Of a stretch of 64,000 bases of DNA, positions 1 to 10,723 are shown piece by piece (the stretch's first letter is position 1; every line of letters starts with the position of its first letter). This DNA is from Plantago major (taxonomy: Eukaryota; Streptophyta; Magnoliopsida; Lamiales; Plantaginaceae). The stretch covers positions 52,390,580-52,454,579 of the forward strand of contig CM048840.1 of assembly GCA_026545765.1 (NCBI GenBank), read 5' to 3'. The notes under the pieces were generated by a model. The model was not told the DNA's origin and searched no databases. It worked only from the letters and a program-made list of their open reading frames with translations. The position numbers and the translations under genes were made by a program.

Positions 1-3000
1 GCTGCAATAGAAAACCAGGCTGACAGGAAGTTGGTACTTGATATGCTTGAAAAGGCACAAATCAAGGGTTTTCTATCTGCTTTTCCCAGTGGAGTCAACA
101 ACTCCACAATTATTTCCAAAGTCTCTGAAGGCACTGAGACAGTGTCTATCAAGACTAAAGTCCAAGGACAGGAAATCCTGTTGGACGAAACAACTTTCTG
201 TGAGCTGTTTGAATTTTAAAATATTGGAAAGGATATTGAAATTGACACCAAGGATGAAGATCTCCTTGAGGGTGTCAAAAATCTCTATAGTGATGTGTGT
301 GATCTTGACAATCCAGACACACCCATAGACTTTAAGCTTGCTGACATAAGGACCAGACATCTGTTGGTCCACTGGGATGTGTTGGCATGTATCCTTTACA
401 GATGCTTTGATGGTCTACAAGGAGGTGCTGACCAGATAAGCCAAGAATGCTGGATGATGATGTTCTTGTTGAATCAACAAAATAAAAGGCTGGAAAACCC
501 TTTTAATTGGGGGAAGTACGCCTTCATAAAATTTGTGAAGAGAGCCTAAAATCGTTAAGGGCCTTGCTGAGCCAAAAGCCACAATAAGCTATGGACTAAA
601 GATATGCTACTTACTGGAGTGCCTTGGCATTGAGTTCAGAGAGACGGCAGATATTGCCAATAGTAACCTACTATACAAATATGAGTATACAAACATGATG
701 AAAAAGGTTAGTGCATCTCAGAAAGGTTCCAAGAAACGAAAGACTGATGAGGTATCTGAGGGTTCTGTTGCGAGCAAAAAGCCCATAACTTCACGAAAGA
801 AGTCTGTTGGCAAATCAGAAGGCATACCCATTGTGGATGTCTACTCTCAGATATCTGCCGCCACTGCTGATGAACTCATCAATGAAGATGAACTTATCAA
901 TGCTGCTAAAACCACAGCTGATGAACTCATCAATGCTGCAGAGTGCCTTGCTGATGAACTTATCAATGCTGATAAAAGCAGTGACAAACTTCAAACACTC
1001 TCTGCAGAAGCAGCAATAATTCAGTCCCAGATTTCGAAGAGGAATCTGAAGATGAGGGGGAAGCCATAATCCCCAAGGTTGTTGAAAGAGAAACAAGTGC
1101 AGAGGTTGATGAGAAGGCAACTAGTTCAAAGGTTGCTGAAGAAGCAACTGTGTCCAAGGTCACTGGATAAAACACACCATCAGAGTAAGTAACACTTAAG
1201 CATATTGAAGATGCTCTGACGAGTGGCAACTTAGTGTTTGAGGATACTGCCATTGCCTCAACACTTAAAAATTTGTCTCAAGCAGATCTAGATAGGCCCC
1301 ATACAGCAACACCTTCTCCATCCAGATCAGAATAACCACACCAAGCACAACAGCCAATAGTGGATGATGTTGAGATGATACTTGAGTTACAGCATGAGAT
1401 ACTAACATCTTTCCTTGCTGAAGAAAATCCTGTAAATGTGCAGGTTCCCCAACTCAGTAAGAGGGATCAAACTGAGGCATCTGCTCCGAATGATCAACCA
1501 GGGGAGGCAACTGAGTTGCACACTCAGGATAGGTCCGAAGTACCTCAAACTTCCAACAAAAAAGTGGTCCAAGAACAACAAGACCAATGCATGGAAACTT
1601 CACAAGTTCCAGAGACCAGTCAGCCTGACAAAGCTCAGGTAGCTGAATGGTTTAACTCTTTACTTGTGATAACTTATGCTTAAATCTTGTTACTTATTAA
1701 AATTTCTTTGTTATAGGATGAATTAGAAACAAAAGAACAAGAGGAAGCTGCAAAGCTTGCCTCATAGACTGAGAAGGAGGCTACCATAGCCTCACCACTT
1801 AAGGAACAGGAGCTTGTCTCACAGGTAGAAGATATTTCCTTAAGATATAACATCTCATGTACGAAATTTATACACTTGACTAATACTCTTAAGTGTTTGT
1901 TCTAATAGGACTGAGAAGAAAAATGGAGAGACTGAAAAGTCTCTCTTCAGAGAAGAATACAGAGACTTCCAAGGTCTCTGAGAAACAAGTATCTGAAGCT
2001 TCTGCAGAGAAGGTATTTCATTCAGATACCTATAATCTTTAAAGATAAATCTCTGATCATTTTTCTCAAACTGACACTTTCTACTTACAGGTTCAAAAAG
2101 AAGTAGAAGTTGCTGGGGAATTGCCCACTCAATCCCCGCAACCAATGGAAATTGATGAGGCATCAAAGCCTTCATCACAAGAAAACCTTCCAGAGACTGC
2201 ACAAGTCTCTGAAAGACAAGTATCTGAGCCTCCTACCGTGGAGGTAATTGACTTCTCAGATATCTGAAATTGTCTAATGTAGTTTTCTTGCTCAAATTTC
2301 CTAAGTGTTATGTTTTTAGTCTCAGGTTCAAACAGAAAGAAAGATCACTGAGGATCAGACTTCCCAGTCTCCTCCTCATATCCAGATATCTGAGGCACCT
2401 GGAACCTCAGTAGTCAAGTCATCTGAGCCTGTCACATAGGTAACTCAGATACCTTTCTACTCTAAAGCCCAGATATCTACCATACTTTTGAAACTAATTC
2501 AGAACTCTTTCTTTCAGGCTCAAACAAGTGCCACTAAGGTCCCTGTTGATGAAAATAAGGACCTGCTTCCTTTCTTCAAGGAACACACTTTGCCAAAGCA
2601 CCTAAAATGCTTCAAGAAATGGCAAATGCTTCGATGCTCCGATCTATCTGAGATCATAAAGGTGACTGATCACCCCATAAGGAGAGCACGAGCCCTTGAC
2701 TTGGAAAATTATGTCCATGCTATGTTCTCCACTGAACAATACTCTTTTGGAATATTAATGCATAAGGACTTCGTCAAGGAAGTGGCCAGAAAGCTTATTC
2801 ATCAAGCTTTTAACCAAGCAGATGGTCAGACCAGAATGCAGATGGCATTCAAGCCTATCTTACCCCAAACTCTACAGTTCATACCCTCTGAGCAAGAGGA
2901 AGTTAATGGGCAAATGGTCACTATTCCAGAAGTGATCAATCTGGTCTCTGAAGATGAAGAAGAGAAGGAGACTGATGAAAATGACTATGAAAAACCTCCT

Positions 3001-4092
3001 TCTGACCATCACAAGGATGATGATGACAAAAAGATGATGATATGCCCCTGCACCAGGGACAAGAGGGATTGCACAAGGAAACAATGCCTCAGTTGCTGAA
3101 AAACACACTGAGAGGACTTCACAGAATTCACCTCCTCCATCTCCTCAGAAGTCTACACATCCATCTCCCCAACAAAAAGACTCTATTGAACAAGTAGTTA
3201 AGCACTCTGAGGACAACACTCAGAAAATATTGGATGCACAAGCCATAATTGCTCAACTCAAACAATTGTTGGAGGAAGAACAACAGCTACATCTTCAACT
3301 GGAAGAAAAGATATCTGAATCCAGAGTTAAGCTAGATAAACTTGAAGAACAAACGCGCAAAGAAACGCAAAATCTTACTCTGAGATTAAAGGGCTCCGGG
3401 ACGCTGTTGATTATATTGCTAAGGAGCTAGATGCTGAACAAGTATCTGAAGAAAAGCATGATGCTAAGGCTGCATCTTCACAAAAGAAACCATCCTCCAA
3501 AGGCAAGAAACCCAAATCTGAGATGGTTGTCGCCTTCAAAATCCTTGATGAAGAAGTGCAAGAGGATGAAGATCACTGGGCTGATGACTCAGATGATGAA
3601 GAAGAGAAGAAATTGGCAGAACACCGAAATGAGCACTTGGTGGTGTCTCATTTGAAAAGGAAGCTAATTGCTCCTGAAATTTTCAGCAAGCTGCCAAATG
3701 TCAACTCCAATGAATACTTCAACAGATATCAAGTACTGGCTAAATTGAAAAAGGAGTTGTCTTCTCAAGATAAAGCCGCCATTGCATTAGTCCCTGCAGA
3801 GATGAAGACATTCACTGAGCTCATCACTCAGAGAACAATCAGTCTGGTCGTTGCTCAGAAAGACCTAGGCATGGTTAGGGATGATGACCAAAACTTGGCT
3901 GCAAAAGCCTTTGAAGATGCTAGCTATGCTGCTGGAAAAGCAGATGCTATTCAAGGCCCACTGGCAGAGCTCACTGATAAGGAAACACGTCTTATCAAAC
4001 AAAATTAGGAGCTCAAGGCTAATCTGGAAAAGTTGGTTGCTTCTTACAACTATCTGCAAGGCAACTTTGACTCCCTTTCAGAATCTTTTGTG
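1..4092 (+). pseudogene. Extra gene of Sirevirus-like copia element, copy A (partial, decayed)
   Basis: This is a 5'-truncated (window edge) and 3'-truncated copy of the large gene that lies between pol and the 3' LTR in the copia elements of this window. It aligns by eye with copy D from about 50142 onward. Segments in order: an N-terminal domain (about 1-690) with a CFDG...GGADQIS stretch; a DELIN repeat (868-983); a Glu/Ser/Pro-rich part split by five introns with GT...AG ends at 1639-1716, 1825-1908, 2013-2090, 2244-2325 and 2440-2517; a conserved helical block (2560-2870, FFK...KHLKCF..W); a SUMO-interaction-like motif (2932-2964); an acidic stretch; and a coiled coil (3230-3430, 3523-4090). 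Breaks include TAA at 217-219, a shift near 540, TAG or TGA codons inside the small exons, a shift near 3090 and TAG at 4006. The C-terminal WGKY domain is missing. The N-terminal domain resembles the plant 'putative transposon protein' domain by eye only. Biochemical function is unknown. Confidence 0.75.
868..983 (+). repeat. Short coding repeat (DELIN units) in extra gene copy A
   Basis: Four near-identical units encode A-D-E-L-I-N-A or a close variant, with spacers of 2-8 residues. The DNA units read GATGAACTCATCAATG or GATGAACTTATCAATG. Copy D keeps only scrambled traces near 51020-51150. The repeat looks like local slippage or duplication inside an acidic linker. No function can be assigned. 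Confidence 0.7.
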
Positions 4093-4099
4093 AGTAATT

Positions 4100-7000
4100 A
4101 TTTCAAATGATATTCAATTTTAGTTGAATTAAGTGCATAAAGTAAACATCAACCAAATAACAAGAAGTGATCTTTGCTGATAAGTTGTCATCTATTAGAA
4201 TGTATCTGAGAGTATGATCTTCAGATAGGTACAATTTACAGAATAAGATGCAACTTTTACAGATAGAGAAATTCAGAAACAATCAGCAAGATTACAAAAA
4301 GTAACAAAGCATACTAAGTAAATTAGAACAAAGGAGAATCCAAGCTCCAAGAGAGTATTCTAATGTTATTAGTCTTCAAGTCTTCAGAAATGCAACTTGG
4401 GTTCAGATACCTCAAGTTCTTCAGCATCCTTTCTGGATCAGTTGACATGATCATCCACTTTTCCGCATTCTTGGACATAGTCATAAAGAATCCTTCTGAC
4501 AGAGAGCTCTGTCTTTCTGGATAAGTCACATATTTCATGGTAACTCTTGCCAAGCTTGTGATTCTTCCGCAGAAAGTGTTTGACCCAGAAGTACTTTCCC
4601 CAGACCCAGGAGTGGTCTATATGCAGCTGAGATAGGTTGAAATACTTGTATATTTCTTCCAGATAGTGTAAATCATCTAGGTATTCATCCAATGTCATAT
4701 AGAATGACTCATAGGTTGGAACACCTAGTTTGTTCTTCCTGCTGTAGCTACCATCCAGCTTTCTTACCTTGTGTACATCATCAGGCTTTGGGTAAGGACA
4801 GGCAAAAGAAAGATCCATCTTTCTGGCTTCATTCCTCTTTTCTACTTCAAAGTTTAGCCAGGCATGAAGGTGCTCAGGTTTTAGCAATTCTGGCTTGCCT
4901 TCTCTCCATTTCAGGATCTGGTTGAGGATGGGAGTTGGAAACTTATCATTGACAAGTAGATGTTGTAGTTCCAGAATCCAATACCCTCTCTTGTTCAGAA
5001 TGCACCTATATGAAGACTCTTCATTACTAGTCTTCACATATTCAATGTGGGCATCAGTTGGCCTTTCTTGATGAGTTTACTCGCCAAACTGGAATCCTTC
5101 TTGCCTTTCTCGTTAGGTGGCCTTCTCAGAGATCCTCTAACCCTTTCTTCCGCCTTGAAATTTGTCTTTGGTGGATGTTCCTTGTATTGACTTGGTATTT
5201 CCAGAAGGAGTTCTGGCTGCCAAAGGCCTTGCTGCCAGAGGAGGTTGTGAAGTAGTTACTTGTCTCCTTTTCTTGTGAAGTGGATGTTCATCTGTATCAG
5301 ATTCATCCTCATCATCATTGATGTCCAAAATTGGAGACTTGCAGCTTTCTTGGCCTCTCACTTCTCCTTCTTCCTCAGAAGTCTTCTTCTCTTCTGAGAT
5401 TCTAAGGGACTTGGCTCCCCTAGTTATCATATTCCTCAGCCTTCTGGCTGGTTGATCTGGAACAACTTCTTCAGTAGGGGCATCTCCAGTGTCCTTGATG
5501 ACTAGTTGACTTGAGGAGGGAGGATTTGATTGTTTTCTTTTTCTTCCTCTGCCTTTCTGAGGCATCTCTTCCCCCTTAGTCATGAATGACTTACTCATGA
5601 TAGCATAAGCTTCAGAGAGTGACTCAAAGTTCTTTTGGAGATTGTTGTGCACCCTGACTAATTCTTGAAGTTCCTTCTTCAGGTCTTTGTTCTGCCTAAC
5701 CAGTTCCTGCTCCTTTCTATTGAGCTCTTCAAGCGGCCTTAGGATGGCGTTGGCTTGGGATGACATGGTCGCTTCATTCAATCTTGCATTAGCATTGTTA
5801 CAATCCTCATCCCCGACCAACCCTAGATCTTTCCGAGAGAGAGAGCTATGTCAGCTCTGTTGAGTAAAGCAGCAGCCAATGGCTTCATCTCTTCTGGGAT
5901 GGATTTTAGTACTTCTATGTCTTGGGCCACTAGTGTCTCTCTGAGTTCCAAAAAGACACTGTTCCTTGCACGGTGCTCTTCAGTTCTTGAAATACCTGGT
6001 GCAGAGAATATATGAGGAGCAAGTAGGGCTCTCTTTCGCTGAGTGATAAGTCTCTCATCTTCTTCTGCAGTAATCAAGTTGCGGTCTTCTTCAGCATCAC
6101 TCTCATAATCCTTCTCTGGGATTTTTTGCAAGCTGGCTAACATCTTTTGTTTGCCTTGGAGTATGCTGGCCTTCTGAGAGGATGTAGAAGGTCTTTCTGA
6201 TGCAAAGATCATGCTCTTCATCATCATTGTCATCCATGGCATCTATCTCAGCAGCTGTGACAACAATGGCATTCTTCAGATTTCTTTGCTCATCTAGGAG
6301 TGCCAATTCCTTGGCATTAGCTTCTTTGAGCTTCTTGAGTTTGGCCTCCATTTCATCAACAAGAGCTTGACACTCAATGCTGATTCTCTTTTCTTCTTCC
6401 AACACCTTTCTGAGTTGTTCAATCCTGAACTCAGCGGCTGAAATTTCTTCTATGGCATCATTGTGCTCAGCCTGTTGGATATCTTGATGAGACATGGGAG
6501 GTGATGATGATGGGGCTCTCTGAGCATTTGAAGGAGTAGCCTTTTCTCCACTTCCTTTGCTAGCTTTCTGAATCCCGCCTTGTCCAGGTTGGGGATCATC
6601 ATTCTGATCATCATCATCACTCTTATTCTTTGCTTCTTGGTTTGGATGCTCAGAGGGAGGTTCTTGATAATCATTTTCGTCCATCTCTTCCTCAACTTCA
6701 GAAACTAGGTTGATCACATCAGGAAGTGTGATCATCCTCCCATTAACTTCCTCTTGCTCAGTTGGGTAGGTTGTGAGCTTGTTGGGCAAGGCAGGATGGG
6801 TAACCATCTGCTCTTGGGTTTGAGCATCCGCAGACTTGAAATCTGCTATAAGTCTCTTTGTGCTACTTCATGAATTAAGTCTTCATTCATCAGAGTGACA
6901 AATGAGTAGGACTCTGTTGGGAACAATGCATGGATGTGATCCTCCAGATTGAAGGCGATTGCTCTCTTCTCTGGGACGTCGATTACTCTGGCTAATTCAG

Positions 7001-8663
7001 AAAGGTCAGCCTTTCTGAGTTTCTGCCATTGTCTGAAGCACTTGAGATGTTTCTAAGTGTGCTTCTGGAAGGCCTTGAGTAAATCAACTAGCACTAGACT
7101 TTGAGCCTGAAAGAAAGGGATCAAGTTAGTTTTGTTCAAACCACTTGAGTTAGTATCTGTAGGCGAAAATAGGCTTTCTGAGCATACCTGTGTAGAAACA
7201 CTAGGCTCATTATCCTGTATTTTTGCTTGCTTGGGCACAGAGGCCTCAGATACCTTGTTGTGAGGAGAAGTCTGATCCTCATCAACCTTTCTTTCTACTT
7301 GAACCTGAGAATTAAAATCAAATATGTTTAGAAACTGTTATCAGAAAAGATAAGTGGAAAAATGCTTTCTGAGACTTCACTTACTTCCAAGTAAGGAAGC
7401 TCAGTGGCATCTTTCTCAGAAACCTTGGGGGTTTCTGGAACCTTTTCTGCTGACTCTGCTTCTTCAGCATTACCAGTTTCTTTTGGAGGAGATAACACAA
7501 CTGTTTCTCCATCCAAGTGTTCTTCTGACTGAGCCTGTAAGAACAAACATAAAAGATTTAGTAGTGGGTTTTCTAGAGCATTCTTGAAGGAGACTATTAC
7601 TGATTACTTACCTTCTCAGCAGAATGCTCAGTAAATACTTCCTCAGCGAGCTTTTCAGCCTCTGGAATCTCTTGGTTTTGGGGTGTTGGTTCCACCACCA
7701 CTACTTCCTCAGTTGGAGCCTAATAAGAGACAAAAAGAAGTTAGAACACAAGATGTGAATATTTTAAGCAAGTTATTTCTTATTCAGAGATAACTTAACT
7801 ACCTGTAGGACAGGCTCTTCTTGTTGTTCTGAGGTTGGAGGAACCTCTTCTTCATTCAGAGGGTTGGACAAATTAACTTCCCCCTGAAAGTGTGTCTCCA
7901 TGTTGGCCTGTAACAAATGAAGCTTATGAGTAACAAGTTAACATTTTAATGTTGACAAGTTAGATACAAACTACTTTTGTTACCTGAATAGAGTCAAGCT
8001 GATCATTGGTCTCTTAGACTTGTGGTGATTCCACAGTCTCTCTGTGCTCATCGTTGGTCTCCTCTGCAGTATCATTATGAGTCTCCATCTCAGTTTGATC
8101 CCTTTCTGAGAGTTGAGCTTTCTCAGAAGGTTGAGGAACCTGTCCAAGAACAGGGTTTTCTTCAGCAATATTAAGTGTTGGCATTGTGAATGTGGAAGCA
8201 ATGGCGACATCTTCCATCATTCTATTTTCTTCTCCCAGGCCTTCTTCTTCCTGCTGGGCAGAAGTGCTCCTTTGACCTTGAGGAACTAAGCTGGATGCTC
8301 CTCCATGTGTTTCTATCTTGGACCTCTTGAGTGCCTCTAGGATTTGTTCATCCTCTTCAGAGTCACTGTCCAGATTGGGAGCTGACCCATCTATAATGTT
8401 GTGGTCATCCCTTGATAGTTCTGAGCCGCTGGCTGTAATCTTTGGTGCTTCGAATCGCTTTCTGGGCGAACAACATTTTCTGAGACCTTGTCTCTAGAAG
8501 GTTGTGCCTCTATTTCTTTTTGTTGGGGCTTAGGTACTCTTTTGTGTTGAGTCCTTTTTCTTGGCAGTTTGAGGTTGGTAAGTCGCTCAGAAACCTTATC
8601 ACCTTGCTGGGCAGTTTCTTCTTCTTCTGCCTCTCTGAGTGCTTTCTCAGCAGCAAGTCTCTC
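4100..8663 (-). pseudogene. Extra gene of Sirevirus-like copia element, copy B (5' end replaced)
   Basis: This copy belongs to the same subfamily as copy C (36197-41381) and matches it from about 100 bp outside the element's 3' LTR up to 8663. Exons read on the minus strand include 8663-7984, 7907-7803 (105 nt), 7719-7612 (108 nt), 7534-7385 (150 nt), 7304-7188 (117 nt) and from 7106 on. The small ones are all multiples of three, and the introns of 76-83 nt have GT...AG ends. Then come the KHLKCF-like block, a SUMO-interaction-like motif (6685-6717), a coiled coil (about 6270-6480), basic clusters near 5545 and 5270 (RGRKRK, HKKRRQ) and the C-terminal WGKY domain (4438-5037, 199 codons open). 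Breaks: TAA near 8012, a stop or shift near 7050 and shifts near 6100 and 5820. The first exons seen in copy C are absent; upstream lies unrelated DNA with a good splice acceptor (TTTCCCTAG) at the join. It is probably not a working gene, but it could be transcribed from the promoter-like segment upstream. Confidence 0.72.
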
Positions 8664-9153
8664 CTAGGGAAAGAAAAGGCAGTTCTATGAGTTTTAAGAT
8701 CGTAGTCCGAGAGGCCATTTACGTAGATTAAAGTTAAAAAAATCTACAACTAGGATCGGAGGAGCAGGAACAACTACGTCGGACGCAGTTAGTTCAGAGT
8801 TAGTATGGAGTTAGTTCGGTGTTAAATCTAACTACTCAGCATATCCGAAGCAAACTACGTTAAACTACTTGTAGCCAACTACGGAGTACAGAAAACGTAC
8901 ATACATCCGAACATGCAACATTTTGAAAACGGACAAACAGAAAGCACAAAAAACTTGGAAGAATAGGAGGAGAATAGGAAACTTACTTGCACTCGGATGA
9001 TTGGATCGAAGGCAGCTAACTTTACTCGGATAACTTGCTACGGACTTCTTCTAAATTGCTTCGGATTGCTCAAATCTGCTTCGGATGCACTAAAACTCGA
9101 AAATCCTCTCTCTAGAAATGTGAAAGTGACAGCGGTGAAACCGCTATTTATAG
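8664..9153 (-). promoter_or_regulatory. Promoter-like segment, leader exon and intron in front of copy B
   Basis: Read on the minus strand there is a TATA box TATAAATAG (9145-9153), an ATG-free leader of about 130 nt, a strong donor GCAA|GTAAGT (intron from 8986) and, 323 nt later, a pyrimidine-rich acceptor ending TTTCCCTAG at 8664, which opens directly into copy B in frame. This is the layout of a transcription unit with a non-coding first exon. Nothing similar lies upstream of copies C or D, so it is a separate 5' end joined to the extra gene. Whether it is an LTR promoter or a captured host promoter cannot be told here. Confidence 0.45.
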
Positions 9154-9375
9154 GAGGTTAAATCTGGAAGCCCAACCGTCGCCATTTTTCGGGATTAAAT
9201 CTCAACTGTAGATCAAAATTCATCCAATGGCGTAATACAACAATACCAAGTGAAATGACGGATCGGTACAAAAAAAATTACATTACGATGATAAAAAAAT
9301 ACAACAACTTCACCATTCTCGGAAGAAGGACACCACTCAACCTTCGGATGGCCGGTCCATCCTCTGCCTCGGATC

Positions 9376-9555
9376 CCTATCCTTTTTTACAAGGAAGGAC
9401 GATTTACCTCACCATCACACGGACCCTCGTCCGTTCGGATGTCCCTCTTCGGACCATCCAACCAGGTTGGTAAAAACCCTATCCTTTTTACAAGGATGAT
9501 TCATCTCTTAACCACATAGACCCTCGTCCGTTTCGATATCCGTCTTCGGATCATC
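9376..9555. repeat. Diverged direct repeat (two units of about 80-100 bp)
   Basis: Two copies begin CCCTATCCTTTTT (9376 and 9477), carry ACCCTCGTCCGTT in the middle and end near TTCGGAYCATCC. The surrounding 8700-9600 region is unusually rich in TCCGA/TCGGA. This looks like non-coding DNA of a retroelement just inside its LTR. Confidence 0.5.
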
Positions 9556-9643
9556 CCCTAACCCACCAAAGGTACACATCCGACGTTCTTCGTACCTACA
9601 CTTGATCTCGCTTACAAATACCCCTTTTCTTTATTTTTGTTGA

Positions 9644-9679
9644 GGGGGGGGGGGGGGGGGAGAGAGAGAGAGAGAGAGA
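9644..9679. repeat. Polypurine simple repeat (G17 followed by GA repeats)
   Basis: A run of 17 G is followed directly by AG dinucleotides. It is a simple-sequence tract. It could be an expanded polypurine tract of a retroelement, but a better PPT candidate (AAAACTAGGGGGACATA) sits directly before the LTR at 9828. Confidence 0.85.
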
Positions 9680-9827
9680 TTAGGTTAAGTACTACAAGAA
9701 GCACGGATTACACCTTTTTTCTGCTTATGAGGGACGGATTGAACCGAGAAACAAACTGTCTTCTCCACTTTTAACCATAGTTCCACAACTATCTTCTACT
9801 AAGATACTTGAAAACTAGGGGGACATA

Positions 9828-10723
9828 TGTTGATACAGAAATATGTCCAATCCGTCATAGATGCCATTGGAACGAATCCTAAGGCGTCCCAAGTTGTCTA
9901 CGAGTCCGGGACCTTACAGTCCGACCCGGAGGTACGACCCCAAGCCCCCGCATGTCCGACTCACCCATGTGGAAAGGAACAGGGCCTAAAGGGTAGTAGG
10001 TCTGACCCTGCCAATGGTCCGTAACCATGGGGTCCGACCCGGACACCCGTCCGGACTCAGCACAATAACCTCATAAGCAACCAAGTGAACTGGCACTTGA
10101 GAGTATTGAGGTCCGAGTCGCATGTCCTGGACCGCCTCCTTCGGACAGTGCATGCATAGTGGAAATCCCCAGTCCAACCTAGTACGGTCGGGACCTCTGG
10201 TCGGGACCTACCTCCTCGGATCTCATACACGGCAGACCGCAACAAGGTCTCCAAACTCTCACATTAATGAGTAATCTACCCCCGAAAGCCCAAAAGGGAA
10301 TGGGTCGAGTCATTAATGGGCATGGGCCTATTGAGGCATTGTTGGCTCAATCTGAGCCTGACACTTGGCGCGATTCGGGGGTTCCCTCCCATTTATATGA
10401 CACACATTCCCATAATAAAGGTAAGGAATAATCACTTCTCATTCCCGATAATTATACCGAGCTGATGCTCACTCTCTCGCAAGTAAAGTCTTCTCCCGGT
10501 TTGACACCATGCAAACCGGGTTTAAGGTTCTAAACCCCCCCCCCCTCCAAGCTACTTGTGCAGGTCCTTACGCATCGCCTCTTATCAGTACGATGGTTCT
10601 TACGGGCTCTTACTCTTTGGTTCTTACAAGCAAGGTGGTTCTTACTCAAAGGTGGTCTAGGTACTTAGCGTGAAGGAAAGCAAGGGAAATTCATTAAGCA
10701 TTCGGGGGACTTTACCCTCGACA
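9828..10723 (+). mobile_element. Probable Ty3/gypsy-type LTR (3' LTR or solo LTR)
   Basis: The segment starts TGTTGATACAG directly after a purine-rich tract (ACTAGGGGGACATA, PPT-like) and ends ...GGGGGACTTTACCCTCGACA, giving TG...CA ends. A TATA-like TTTATATGA at 10392-10399 fits a U3 promoter. Length is about 896 bp. No partner LTR, pol gene or target-site duplication is visible in the window, so it is either a 3' LTR whose body is truncated on the left or a solo LTR. The gypsy assignment rests only on the style of the LTR ends and PPT. Confidence 0.5.
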
